Below are positions 1-8,648 of a stretch of 56,724 nucleotides of DNA, in pieces; within the stretch, counting starts at the first letter, position 1, and every line of letters begins with the position of its first letter. The stretch spans positions 1-56,724 of the forward strand of contig CAYLIC010000008.1 in NCBI GenBank assembly GCA_964383815.1, read 5' to 3'. The translations under genes were made by a program, and so were the position numbers. Origin of the DNA: UBA11524 sp964383815 (lineage in GTDB: Bacteria > Bacillota > Clostridia > Christensenellales > Aristaeellaceae). Under the pieces are notes generated by a model that was not told the origin of the DNA, did not search any database, and saw only the letters and a list, made by a program, of their open reading frames with translations.

Positions 1-142
1 CAAAGATGGCATGCACGTCCATTTCGTTCACAGTTGTCAGTAGCGGGTCGCCCTCGCGGATACGCAGGGTTCTGCGAATCTCTTTGGGGATGACCACGCG
101 GCCAAGGTCGTCGATTCTGCGCACTATGCCGGTTGCTCGCAC
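1..142 (-). CDS. spoVT: SpoVT/AbrB-family transcriptional regulator, partial (C-terminus outside window)
   Basis: Only the first 47 codons are present; the gene runs off the left edge. The start is GTG at 142-140, eight bases after a GGGAGG site (151-156). The N-terminus reads ATGIVRRIDDLGRVVIPKEI followed by RRTLRIREGDPL, the swapped-hairpin DNA-binding domain of SpoVT, closer to SpoVT than to AbrB. SpoVT is a forespore regulator that tunes sigma-G genes. After GDPL the frame reads LTTVNEMDVHAIF where B. subtilis SpoVT has EIF, so about eleven residues look inserted. A sigma-G-like promoter lies just upstream (179-207). Family assignment is firm; SpoVT rather than another AbrB paralogue is likely but cannot be confirmed without the C-terminal GAF domain. 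Confidence 0.85.
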   Translation of the reverse strand, partial: MRATGIVRRIDDLGRVVIPKEIRRTLRIREGDPLLTTVNEMDVHAIF

Positions 143-178
143 AATGGTTGCCTCCCTTTTTGATCAACGTTTCAACCA

Positions 179-207
179 TAGTATGGAGAAGGTGGGAGGC
201 TTTATGC
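179..207 (-). promoter_or_regulatory. Sigma-G/sigma-F-like promoter of the spoVT-like gene
   Basis: On the minus strand GCATA (203-207) is followed after 17 bases by CATACTA (179-185). This fits the published sigma-G pattern GHATR / CATNHTA. It lies 37 bases upstream of the GTG start. SpoVT is sigma-G-dependent in Bacillus, so position and pattern agree. Assignment by eye. Confidence 0.55.
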
Positions 208-263
208 TGGCAGTGGGTGGAAATGCTGGCGCCGGTCTGGAAGGTGCAGGGCGGGGGAGGACA

Positions 264-294
264 GAAAAAGGCCGCTGCGGTTAAGCAGCGGCCT
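264..294 (-). terminator. Rho-independent terminator of the ABC-transporter locus
   Basis: Perfect 10-bp stem AGGCCGCTGC (269-278) / GCAGCGGCCT (285-294) with a 6-nt loop. It is followed on the minus strand by five T (264-268). It sits 38 bases after the stop of the 332-1687 gene and separates it from spoVT. Confidence 0.9.
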
Positions 295-331
295 GAACAA
301 ATCGTTTGATTCGTTCGTTTTGTTAAGCTGA

Positions 332-1687
332 TTACTTCGCGTTGAAGGTGTCGCAAGCAGCCTGCCAAGCGGGCATGCCGGCGTCGATCAGCTCAGCGGG
401 GGTGTTGGCGCCCAGGTTCCACAGCAGGGATTCGCCAAGAATATCGTTGGAGGTGCCCAGCAGCACGACCAGGTTGAAGCGGGCATGCTCGGGCTCACGC
501 AGCATAGCATAGGTCTCGTACACAGCGCGGTCGTCGGTGTAGTTGGTCTTGTTGCCAACCCAAGCGTCCTCGGTATCAACACCGGGGGTGTCGTTGGTCC
601 ACAGATCGATGAAGAAAGCGATCTTCTTCACGGTCTCGGCATCGTACACGTTGGGGATCAGGGTGGTGTTCTCGGAAATCACGTGGATATAGGTGTCGCC
701 CTCGTTAGGCACGGGGAAAGCAACAGCGCCCCACTCGTCTTCCATGTCAGCCATTTCGGAGTTGTCGTTGAATCCGCCGTAACCCTGATACATATAGAAA
801 CCGATGTTGCCGGTCTTCCACTGCTCCTTGTACCAGTCCCAGTTGGCATCGGCAGGAGTGGGCATCCAGTAGGTGTTGTAGATGTCGCGGGCCCAGTTCA
901 GAGCGTTGATAGCAGCATCGCTGTTCATGGTGGGCTGCAGCTTGCCATCGGCATCATAGTCGAAGAAAGCGCCGCCGTTGCCATACACAGCCAGGTTGAA
1001 CATGTCGTCAGCAGAGCCAACCAGACCCCAGATGTCGTTCACGCCATCGTTGTCGGTGTCGCGGGTGATCTGCTTCAGCAGTTCTTCGAAAGCAGCCCAG
1101 GTCCAGGTGCCATTGGCCTGCATGTCGTAGATGTCATCATACTTGATGTTGGCTTCTTCCAGCACGCGCTTGTTGAAGTACAGCATGCCACGGGGTTCGG
1201 CCATGCCAGTGGAAACGCCATAAACGTTGCCGTTCTTGGTCCACATGCCAATGTTGGCCTGGTTCCACTTCTCAGCGGACAGATCATAATCGCCCCAGGA
1301 AGCGGCAACGCCGTTGGAAACCAGGGAGCCAACCTTACCGGGCTCGATGATGTAAGCGCGCAGGCTGCCATCGGGAGCGGAGGTGAAGTTGATCATTTCT
1401 TCGGCGCAGGTGCCCCAGTCGCCGCCCTGAATCTGACGAATCTTCACATTGTAGGTAGAGAAGATCCAGTCGCGATAGTCGTACTGAAGCTGCTCGTCTT
1501 CAGTGGGCTCTTCCTTGCGGCTGTCGTCGCCAGTCCAGTAGTCGTAGATGGTGATTTCCAGGGGAGTGTCGCCGGGCTGAATCATCTCAGCCACGACTTC
1601 GGGGTAGCCTTCGGGGGCCTCTGCCAGAGCCGCAACGCTCGCCAGGAGCATCATGGCAGCCAGCAACAGAGCAACCAGTTTCTTCAT
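332..1687 (-). CDS. Extracellular carbohydrate-binding protein of an ABC importer (451 aa)
   Basis: A family-1-type extracellular solute-binding protein (SBP_bac_1 fold), which captures a sugar outside the cell and delivers it to the membrane permeases. A signal peptide covers residues 1-22 and ends in an ALA-EA signal peptidase I site. There is no lipobox cysteine, so the protein looks secreted rather than lipid-anchored, unusual for a Gram-positive binding protein. The mature part has many Trp and Tyr residues (for example WTWAAFEELL and WDWYKEQW), typical of oligosaccharide-binding clefts. It is the last gene of the locus, has its own promoter (1792-1820) and a strong terminator, and probably works with the permeases at 1856-3842. 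The substrate is unknown; a plant cell-wall oligosaccharide is likely. Confidence 0.85.
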   Translation of the reverse strand: MKKLVALLLAAMMLLASVAALAEAPEGYPEVVAEMIQPGDTPLEITIYDYWTGDDSRKEEPTEDEQLQYDYRDWIFSTYNVKIRQIQGGDWGTCAEEMINFTSAPDGSLRAYIIEPGKVGSLVSNGVAASWGDYDLSAEKWNQANIGMWTKNGNVYGVSTGMAEPRGMLYFNKRVLEEANIKYDDIYDMQANGTWTWAAFEELLKQITRDTDNDGVNDIWGLVGSADDMFNLAVYGNGGAFFDYDADGKLQPTMNSDAAINALNWARDIYNTYWMPTPADANWDWYKEQWKTGNIGFYMYQGYGGFNDNSEMADMEDEWGAVAFPVPNEGDTYIHVISENTTLIPNVYDAETVKKIAFFIDLWTNDTPGVDTEDAWVGNKTNYTDDRAVYETYAMLREPEHARFNLVVLLGTSNDILGESLLWNLGANTPAELIDAGMPAWQAACDTFNAK

Positions 1688-1791
1688 TGATGGGTTCCTC
1701 CTTTTTTATTTCCATACAGGTGAAGGGTGAATACCTTGCCACCCGTATAGGTTCGAAGTGATTTGTGTAACCTTACCATGAGTACCTGATT

Positions 1792-1820
1792 ATTATACAC
1801 TAATTCTGACCAAAAGACAA
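1792..1820 (-). promoter_or_regulatory. Sigma-A promoter for the 451-aa solute-binding protein
   Basis: Minus strand: TTGTCT (1815-1820), 17-bp spacer, TATAAT (1792-1797). It lies in the 168-bp gap between the permease and the binding-protein gene and predicts a leader of about 97 nt. A private promoter allows the binding protein to be made in excess over the permeases. Confidence 0.8.
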
Positions 1821-1855
1821 GGGTTTTTGGGCATATTTCCTAAATGGTTACTTAT

Positions 1856-2869
1856 TTACTCCTTGCTGCCCGTCATGGCCAGGGACTGCACAAAGGTCTT
1901 TTGGGTGAAGCAGTACAGGATAATCAGCGGAATGCAGCACACCAGCACGCCGATGGAAATCAGCTGCTGCTGCCGTGCATTGGGCACAACAACGGCCTTG
2001 CTGGCATCGTTGGAGAAGTAGCGGCCCATGCGGCTGACGATGGAGCTGAGGTTAATGGAGAAAACAGAGTAGCTGGCCTGGATGAAGTTGCGGGAGTAGA
2101 ACAGGTCAGTCCACTGCCACACAAAGGAGAACAGGAAGCAGCTGGCGATGGTGGGCATGGCATCGGGCAGCATAATCTGCGTAAAGGTGCGGAAGGTGCT
2201 GCAGCCATCCACAAAGGCGGCTTCCTCCAGGCTGTCCGGCACACCCTTGAAGTACTGGCGCAGCATGAAGATGTACAGGCCATCCTTCAGGCCCATGCAG
2301 GTCAGGCACATCATCAGGTAGGGGAGGATGGAGGTGCGCAGGTTGATGGGCTTGCCGCCGAAAAGGCGAATGAGGCCGAACAGGTCGAAGTTGGCAAAGT
2401 TCATGTACAGGGCCGTCTGGATGGTGGACGGGGGTACGATGATCAGCATGATGACGCATGCGAACCAGAACTTCTTCAGCGGGAACTCATACCGGGCAAA
2501 GCCGTAGGCCACCAGCGTGCAGGAGACGACCTGCAGCACGGACACCAGCAGGGAAATCCACAGGGTGTTCAGCATGGAGCGGGGCATGTCCGTCAGGTCG
2601 AAAACGATCCTGTAGTTATCCAGCGTCAGGTGCCGTGGCAACAGGGTGATGGTGGAATCGTACAGGTCGGATTCAGCCATGAAGCCAGTGGAGAAGCGCA
2701 TCAGCAAAGGCTGGATGATCAGGAAGCAGAGGCCGAACATCAGCAAGGCGCGGAAGATGGAAATGCCAATGCGCTTGGTTTCGCGCTTGAGCAGATACCC
2801 CTCGCTGCGGCGGTTGCGATCCCAGAAGCTCTTGTTTTTACCGATGAATACGGTATTGTTTTTACTCAT
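1856..2869 (-). CDS. Carbohydrate ABC transporter permease, MalG/UgpE-like (337 aa)
   Basis: Inner-membrane permease of the CUT1 sugar-importer class. It has about six hydrophobic segments and the cytoplasmic EAA loop (SLEEAAFVDGCSTFRTF then IMLPDAMPTIAS), which docks onto the ABC ATPase. A hydrophilic basic stretch of about 30 residues precedes the first membrane segment. The ATG overlaps the last 8 bases of the upstream permease gene, so the two are probably translationally coupled and form the heterodimeric channel. No ATPase is encoded anywhere in the locus, so a shared MsmX-type ATPase elsewhere must be used. Confidence 0.9.
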   Translation of the reverse strand: MSKNNTVFIGKNKSFWDRNRRSEGYLLKRETKRIGISIFRALLMFGLCFLIIQPLLMRFSTGFMAESDLYDSTITLLPRHLTLDNYRIVFDLTDMPRSMLNTLWISLLVSVLQVVSCTLVAYGFARYEFPLKKFWFACVIMLIIVPPSTIQTALYMNFANFDLFGLIRLFGGKPINLRTSILPYLMMCLTCMGLKDGLYIFMLRQYFKGVPDSLEEAAFVDGCSTFRTFTQIMLPDAMPTIASCFLFSFVWQWTDLFYSRNFIQASYSVFSINLSSIVSRMGRYFSNDASKAVVVPNARQQQLISIGVLVCCIPLIILYCFTQKTFVQSLAMTGSKE

Positions 2870-3842
2870 AAGACTTCACCGCCTTGGTAATGATGAAGGA
2901 ACTGATGCCGATGAACAGCAGCGCAACGCCGAAGTACAGCCAGCTCATTGCCGCAGACACACCGAACTTAAAGTCCTGATATGTCACGTCGTAAATCAGC
3001 TCCATAACCGTGTTATCGTTCTTCATGAAGAAGTCGATAATGGTATAGATGCAGTTGACCAGCAGCAGGGGAGAAACCATGGGGAAGGTGATCTTCCAGA
3101 AGGCTTCCCAGCCGGAGCAGCCCTCCACATCCGCCGCCTCGTACAGGGAGGGAGAGATGGACTGCAGGCCGGACAGGAACACGATGATCTGGATGCCGGA
3201 GGCCATAACGATGTCGTAGATGGAGTCAATCATCTGGAACACCACATCGAACACGCCGCTGCCCACACCGGAGACTTTTAGCAAATCCTCCAATGTGGCT
3301 GATATGTTCACGCCTGAGGAATCCTGCAGGGACTGGGCCATGCCGGACATCATGTCGTAGAACTCGTTTTCGTGCTCGATGCCGGGCAGTACGCCGGAGG
3401 AAAGGATAACCGGCAGGAAGAAGATGGCGCGGCACAGGGTGCGGCCCTTGAAATCCTGGTTCAGGATAACGGCAATCACGAAGCTGAGCACCAGGGTGGC
3501 GATGGTGTTGATAACCATCTGACCGATCTCCTCAACCAGGTTCTGGTTATACTCCGGGTCAACCGTCAGGGCGTAGGAGTAGTTGTTCAGGCCCACATAG
3601 GACTGGGCGTAGCCTTCGCCAGGGATCAGGGTCACATCATTGAACGACATGATGAAGCTTTCCACCATGGGCTTGGCCATGAACAGGATGAAGCCGATGA
3701 TGAAGGGAAGGATGAACCAGGTGCCGGTGCGGGCATTGCGTGCGCGCATGGTGCCATAGGTGGTATTGCCGGGGATGTAAATCCGGAAGGCATCCAGGAT
3801 GCCATCGTACCAGTGCTCGCGAATCACATTATGCTTTGCCAT
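2862..3842 (-). CDS. Carbohydrate ABC transporter permease, MalF/UgpA-like (326 aa)
   Basis: Partner permease of the 1856-2869 gene. It carries the EAA-type loop LYEAADVEGCSGWEAFWKIT with the usual Gly and a Pro a few residues later. A hydrophilic insertion of roughly 60 residues (about 145-205, around ENEFYDMMSGMAQSL) interrupts the region between membrane segments and may form an extra extracytoplasmic loop; standard relatives are shorter there. The start ATG at 3842 is preceded by AAGGGGG at 9 bp. The gene starts 3 bp after the DUF5696 gene stops, which places both in one operon. Confidence 0.88.
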   Translation of the reverse strand: MAKHNVIREHWYDGILDAFRIYIPGNTTYGTMRARNARTGTWFILPFIIGFILFMAKPMVESFIMSFNDVTLIPGEGYAQSYVGLNNYSYALTVDPEYNQNLVEEIGQMVINTIATLVLSFVIAVILNQDFKGRTLCRAIFFLPVILSSGVLPGIEHENEFYDMMSGMAQSLQDSSGVNISATLEDLLKVSGVGSGVFDVVFQMIDSIYDIVMASGIQIIVFLSGLQSISPSLYEAADVEGCSGWEAFWKITFPMVSPLLLVNCIYTIIDFFMKNDNTVMELIYDVTYQDFKFGVSAAMSWLYFGVALLFIGISSFIITKAVKSYE

Positions 3843-3845
3843 GGA

Positions 3846-6410
3846 TTACTGCCCCCTTTCCACCGTGTAGTCACGGGCGTTGACGAAGGTACCATCGATG
3901 GTACGGGAAGTATCGGAGTAGTTGACGTAGACCTTTGTACCATCTTCATAGCAGGTGACGGCAACATTGTCATCCAGCCGCTGGTGGGATACGATGCGCT
4001 GCTGGTTCAGCCCGGCGGCGGCAGCCTGGTAGGCCGTTACATCCTCAGCAAACTCCTCGGCCCAGGAAGCATAGGTGGAGCCGTAGTAGTTGCTGTGGGT
4101 GGTGTCCTGCAGCACCTTGCCATCGACGGCGAAGAAGGTGTAGTTCAGGCCGGCGCCATACTCAACGCACTTGAGGAACTCGTCAACATAGTCGCCTGTG
4201 GTGTTAACGGAATCGCCGGTGTAGTCCTTCATGCCGTGCAGCGCAATCTGGTAGAAGGGGATGCTCTCGTCGATGATGCCGTACTTGGTGCCGGTAAGGT
4301 TCATGTCGGTAATCACATCCGCGTAGGGCAGCGCATAGTCGTTACCCTGCTTGATCATGATTTTCTGCCCCAGGCCCTGGGCCTCCTTCATGGAGCCGAT
4401 ATTCAGGGCCTTGACTTCCTCGCGGGTTGTGGTGTCCTTGGGGTTGTAGTCAGCGCTGAGGAAGGAGCCGATATCGCGGAAGGACACGCCAGCAGCCTCC
4501 ACACCAGCCAAGGTGTTCAGCATGTTGGTGGTGTTGTCCCTGGCGTAATCGGGGCGAACCAGGTAATAGGCGTCCATCCAGTCCATGGTGGAGTAATCCA
4601 CAATGTCGAAGGGGTGCAGCTCAATCTGCTCGCGGGTGGTGTAGCGGGCGGCATTGCTGAAGGAGATGAACCCATCGAAGATGCCGCTATCGTAGGCGAA
4701 GCAGTTCACGCCGTCAAAGTAGAGGGAAATGCCCAGCTCCTTGGCGGTGGCGATCAGCTTTTGCATGGCGCCCTTGCCGCCCAGCTCGCGAAGGATGTTC
4801 ACATGGGCGAAAACCTTCTGGGTCACGCCGCCATTGGCCCAGCCGCTGAAGCGCACATTCAGGTTGCGGATGCCCTTGCCGGACATTTCCTGCAGGATGT
4901 CGCTGGCCTGGCTGAAGGTGGTGGTGGCAAACACGGAATCGATAGGCAGGCCGAGCTTCTCAACCGTCTTATCGATGGCGCCCACCAGCTCCACAGACAC
5001 GGGCACCTCTTCAGAGGCCTTGGCCTGGGCAAGCTCGGGGTTGGTTTCGCGGAGGTAATCACCGTAGCCATTGGCCAGCACGGCGTAATCCTCCGTTTCG
5101 TAGAAGCGATAGCGATGGGTAATGGTGGCTTCCGGGATGGCAGATTCGAACATGAAAACCAGCTGTGCCGTCTTGGCGGAAACGTTGTACTGGTCGGCAT
5201 GGAGCACGTTGTACTTGGCAGACAGAGAATTGTAGCTGGTAAAGCGCTGGCTGACGTCTGCCTGAATGCCGCCAAAGGAGGTTGCACCCTCCATGAAGCA
5301 CAGGAATGCACCGCCGTTTTTAACCATGCCGAAGACCGGGTAGGCGTTGCGGGTTTCGTTGATCAGCTCCTTGCGGTTGGTGGCGTAATCCCAGCCGTAG
5401 AGGTTGGCGTAATAGGCGTTTTGAAGGGTTTTGCCGTTATTGATGCGGATGATTGCGCCGCCGCCCTCCGGGATGAACATATAGCCTTCATCCTCCAGGC
5501 CGGCTGCACCGAACTGGGGCAGAGGCGTGACATAGGTGACGGCATAGCCTTCCTTGTAGCGGATGCTGTCGTAGGGCAGCTCGGCAACAAAGTCCCGGCC
5601 CTCCAGGCGGTAAATCATGGAGATATTGAACACCGGGCCGGAGTTGTCCTTGGTGCCGGAAACCAGCTGCTGATCCAGCTCGTAATCCTCCTGCGTGTAG
5701 CCAACGCCGTCAAAGTAACCATCCAGCTTGGCCTTGTTGCTCTCGGAGGTATCGGACTTGAGGATGTACAGGGCCTGCTCCGTCACGGAGGGATACAGGG
5801 CGATGATTTCATCCTTGTTTTTCTTGGAATCGAGCTTTTCAGGATCGTACAGGGTATAGTTGTTCTTCACCTTTTTCTTGGTGGATTTGTCCATCGCATC
5901 GGTGAAGGCCTCGAAGCGCTCCTTGGTGATGGCGATGGGGATGCAATAGGTCTTTTCGATCTTGCCCACAGCATAGTCCACACGGACGGAGCCGTCATCC
6001 TGCTTGGCAATGTTGTAGTTGCCGCCCATAATGGAATACTTGAAGTTGTTCAAATCCACAGAGCCGGAGGAGGTGGTGTAGGTTACGATGGCGGTGGACT
6101 GAAGCGTTTCCTTGTTGGTGGCAACGGCCAGCGGGTCATCGGCAGCATCGACGGGGTTGGAGAGCCATTCCCGGCCGGTGGCCTTGTCGGTCACCTTGAA
6201 CTGGGTGGTGGTGGGATCCAGCTCGAAGGCAAGGTACTCGTTTTCCATGGTGACGGGAGCGGTGTCGCCCTCGTAGTAGTAAATGGTAGGGCTTAGAAGG
6301 TGCTCAGTTGTTTCCTCGGTGAACAGCGGAATGCCCACAAAAATCACCAGAACAGCGATCAGGGCAGCCGCAATCAGCCAGGGGAGAGAGCGCAAAATGA
6401 TTTTTTTCAT
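3846..6410 (-). CDS. DUF5696 family membrane-anchored extracellular protein (854 aa)
   Basis: One N-terminal membrane segment (about residues 8-30), then about 820 extracytoplasmic residues. I recognise it as DUF5696, a family found beside CUT1 sugar ABC genes in Clostridia and Paenibacillus and without an assigned activity. The first half (about 50-470) is beta-rich, resembling the mutarotase-like domain of many glycosidases. The second half (about 490-800) alternates helices and strands, with SVELVGAID, NLNVRFSGWANGG, LYFDGVNCFAYDSG and FRDIGSFLSADYN, as in a TIM-barrel. A hydrolase or lectin acting on surface glycan is inferred, not shown. RBS AAGGAGG precedes ATG 6410. It is flanked by Yip1 and permease genes in one operon. 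Confidence 0.75.
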   Translation of the reverse strand: MKKIILRSLPWLIAAALIAVLVIFVGIPLFTEETTEHLLSPTIYYYEGDTAPVTMENEYLAFELDPTTTQFKVTDKATGREWLSNPVDAADDPLAVATNKETLQSTAIVTYTTSSGSVDLNNFKYSIMGGNYNIAKQDDGSVRVDYAVGKIEKTYCIPIAITKERFEAFTDAMDKSTKKKVKNNYTLYDPEKLDSKKNKDEIIALYPSVTEQALYILKSDTSESNKAKLDGYFDGVGYTQEDYELDQQLVSGTKDNSGPVFNISMIYRLEGRDFVAELPYDSIRYKEGYAVTYVTPLPQFGAAGLEDEGYMFIPEGGGAIIRINNGKTLQNAYYANLYGWDYATNRKELINETRNAYPVFGMVKNGGAFLCFMEGATSFGGIQADVSQRFTSYNSLSAKYNVLHADQYNVSAKTAQLVFMFESAIPEATITHRYRFYETEDYAVLANGYGDYLRETNPELAQAKASEEVPVSVELVGAIDKTVEKLGLPIDSVFATTTFSQASDILQEMSGKGIRNLNVRFSGWANGGVTQKVFAHVNILRELGGKGAMQKLIATAKELGISLYFDGVNCFAYDSGIFDGFISFSNAARYTTREQIELHPFDIVDYSTMDWMDAYYLVRPDYARDNTTNMLNTLAGVEAAGVSFRDIGSFLSADYNPKDTTTREEVKALNIGSMKEAQGLGQKIMIKQGNDYALPYADVITDMNLTGTKYGIIDESIPFYQIALHGMKDYTGDSVNTTGDYVDEFLKCVEYGAGLNYTFFAVDGKVLQDTTHSNYYGSTYASWAEEFAEDVTAYQAAAAGLNQQRIVSHQRLDDNVAVTCYEDGTKVYVNYSDTSRTIDGTFVNARDYTVERGQ

Positions 6411-6425
6411 TTTATTACTTCCTCC

Positions 6426-7103
6426 TTAATACAAGCGGAATGCTATCTCTCTGTAAAGGGAGATGAAATAGCTGGCCGCATCGCCCAGAAGGCTGAAGAA
6501 CAGAAGCAGCAGGAAGATGATAATCAGCGCTGCCAGCACCGTGGCAATCAGGAAGATGAAGGTTTTTCCCGGAGTGTAGTCGTGCACCTGCATCAGGCCC
6601 ACAAACACCAGGAAAATGCACCAGATGAGGGAGAAGCCAATCAGCACCGTGTAGAAGGAACCCTCGTCCCTGGCGATGACGTTGCTCAACACCACTGCGG
6701 GCAGCTGAATCAGCACATAGGGCACCAGTGCATAGCACATAGCCATGTAAATGTCGCTGAAGCGGCCTTTGCCGTCGAACAGGGTGGTCAGGCTCCAGTT
6801 GCCAAGGCACAGGATCAGGAACGGCAGCAGCAGGGAAGCAACCTGCTCAAACACGTTCAGGTACTGCAGGGGAGCATTGACAAACTGGAAGCTGGTGAAC
6901 ATCAGCTTGATAATGCGGGTGACGAGGAACAGCACCAGGAAGGTGGTGGCGGCGGCAAAGGAGCCGCGCTTTTCGTGAATCAGGTCCCAGTAGCCGTCGA
7001 AGGGGTGGAAGAGCACATACTTGGCATACTTCAGGGAGGAAATGTAGCGGTTCCACTTTTCCTTTCGAAGCGCTTTTTTACTTGTGGACTTGGTTGCGTT
7101 CAT
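6426..7103 (-). CDS. Yip1-family integral membrane protein (225 aa)
   Basis: A polytopic membrane protein with about five hydrophobic segments after a basic N-terminus (KSTSKKALRKEKWNRY). The conserved Yip1-type features are the opening 'YVLFHPFDGYWDLIHEKRGS' block and the core around ALVPYVLIQLP. Bacterial Yip1 proteins have no firm function. ATG 7103 follows GGAGG, and its first 26 bases overlap the 3' end of the NHL gene, so the two are translationally coupled. It recurs with DUF5696 and NHL proteins in this type of locus, which suggests a membrane complex with them (inference). Confidence 0.8.
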   Translation of the reverse strand: MNATKSTSKKALRKEKWNRYISSLKYAKYVLFHPFDGYWDLIHEKRGSFAAATTFLVLFLVTRIIKLMFTSFQFVNAPLQYLNVFEQVASLLLPFLILCLGNWSLTTLFDGKGRFSDIYMAMCYALVPYVLIQLPAVVLSNVIARDEGSFYTVLIGFSLIWCIFLVFVGLMQVHDYTPGKTFIFLIATVLAALIIIFLLLLFFSLLGDAASYFISLYREIAFRLY

Positions 7104-8589
7104 ACACTTCCACCTCCATTCTCACTTTCTTTACCGACCGGCGAACCAGCGGGATAATCATCGCAGCAGCCAGCAGAATCACAATCCAGCCGATGTTCTC
7201 CTCCACCCACACCTTGCGGTACTGGCGGAAGGCGCGACCGTAGTTGTCCCGGTCGTGGGCCATCTCGAAGTAATCCATGGCCTCGGTGAACTTATCCTGG
7301 CGGAGCAGGGAGCGACCGATGCCGATGAAGGCCAGGTTGTAGTTGGCATTGAGCTTCAGCACCTCGCGCCACAGGTCGGCAGAGCCGTCATAGTCGCCCT
7401 TCAGGTAGGCCTTGCTGGCGTCGTAAATCAGGTTGCCATACTCCGTGGGAACAAAGACGGTGATGTTGCCCTCGTTCTGGTCGAGAACGAACAGGTCGTG
7501 GTCCATGTGCTCGATGGAGACGGCGGAGTTGAAGGCGCCTTCGTTGTTGCCGCTGGTGCCGAAGACCCACAGCATGATGCCCTGGCTGTCGTAGCCAAAC
7601 AGGCGCCCGCGGGTACGATCGACCGCCACATAGATGTCATCGTTCAGCACGGTGATATCCACCAGCTTGGACGGGCCATGGGCCTCGGTGTCGTCCACCC
7701 AGTACAGGTCGCCAATGGGCGGATACTTGTCATTCTTAATCAGAATGTCGTTGCCGATGCCATTCAGCCGGCGGATGGGCTGCGCGGTGTCGTACAGCAG
7801 CTCATCGCTGGCGAAGGTGATGTTGGTGGCGTAGATGAAGGAATCTTCATCCATGTAGATGTTCTTGTACTCCGTCGGCACAAAGGAGGCCTGCTGGGCA
7901 CGCTGCTCCTTGGTGGAGAAATAGGTCTTCCAGATGTACTCGGCAAAGTTGTACTTCACCTTGTTGGCGCCGATGAAGCCGGTGAACGTGGTGTCGGACT
8001 CGTATTTCACAAGGCCCTTGTTCACGTTGGTAGCCAGCACAAACACGCGACCGGAAACATCCGCCACAACCTTGCTGGGCAGGAAGCTCAGGCTCTGGTC
8101 GAAGGTGGAGTCGGTGGGCTTGGTGAAAGCCTTGAGGAAGTTAAGGTATTTGTCCACCATGACCACGCGGCCGTTCTGCGTGTCTGCCACATAGATGTTC
8201 TGCTTCTCGTCCACGAAGATGTCCTCGGGGCCGCTGAAGGTTGTCACATCGCAGCCTTTAATGGTGTCAATCACCCGCACCAGGGAGTACTTTTCGCCAT
8301 TGCGGCGGATCTGCAGGATGCGGTTGTTACCCGTATCGGCAACATAAATGTCGTTGTTGCGGACGAAAAGGCTCTGCGGCTTTTTCATGGGTGTTTCCAG
8401 CCCCAGGTCGGCACCGTAGATGACATTGCTGACCCGGTAGGCATCGGGCGATTCGCGGATGTCACTCCAGAAATCGTAGTTGTAGGTATAAGATCTGGGG
8501 TATGCATCGTCCGTCGCGTAGGCGGTGGTGGTTGAAGCAAGCATGATGATGGTCATGAGCAGCACAAGTAGCCGTTGCATCACCTTCAC
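7078..8589 (-). CDS. NHL-repeat/TPR membrane protein (503 aa)
   Basis: Start chosen at GTG 8589, seven bases after AGGAGGGG; an ATG at 8580 would be too far from it. A signal segment (MQRLLVLLMTIIMLAS, cleaved near AYA-TDD) leads into beta-propeller repeats with NHL signatures: 'NNDIYVADTGNNRILQIRRN', IFVDEKQNIYVADTQNGRVV and later 'DDIYVAVDRTRGRLFGYD' (about residues 65-375). Then come two TPR-like helix pairs (about 395-450: KAYLKGDYDGSADLWREVLK, RQDKFTEAMDYFEMA) and a C-terminal membrane segment followed by a basic tail. The protein is thus held outside the cell by its C-terminus. NHL propellers bind proteins or glycans; the ligand here is unknown. Confidence 0.8.
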   Translation of the reverse strand: MKVMQRLLVLLMTIIMLASTTTAYATDDAYPRSYTYNYDFWSDIRESPDAYRVSNVIYGADLGLETPMKKPQSLFVRNNDIYVADTGNNRILQIRRNGEKYSLVRVIDTIKGCDVTTFSGPEDIFVDEKQNIYVADTQNGRVVMVDKYLNFLKAFTKPTDSTFDQSLSFLPSKVVADVSGRVFVLATNVNKGLVKYESDTTFTGFIGANKVKYNFAEYIWKTYFSTKEQRAQQASFVPTEYKNIYMDEDSFIYATNITFASDELLYDTAQPIRRLNGIGNDILIKNDKYPPIGDLYWVDDTEAHGPSKLVDITVLNDDIYVAVDRTRGRLFGYDSQGIMLWVFGTSGNNEGAFNSAVSIEHMDHDLFVLDQNEGNITVFVPTEYGNLIYDASKAYLKGDYDGSADLWREVLKLNANYNLAFIGIGRSLLRQDKFTEAMDYFEMAHDRDNYGRAFRQYRKVWVEENIGWIVILLAAAMIIPLVRRSVKKVRMEVEVYERNQVHK

Positions 8590-8648
8590 GGTCGTTCCCC
8601 TCCTGTTCTGAATAATGTAGGTTAGCCAATCTTGGATTGCCGTGGGAA

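Noticed and set aside
1688..1791. Operator-like TGTAACCTTACCA and GGGTG/CACCC repeats in the leader of the 451-aa binding protein
   Set aside because: Arms are imperfect or short and differ in spacing from the uxa operators; no support for a specific regulator.
3372..6296. A 974-codon open frame on the plus strand opposite the DUF5696 gene
   Set aside because: It mirrors the codon bias of the real minus-strand gene, has no RBS, and its translation is a Gly/Val/His-rich string with no family features.
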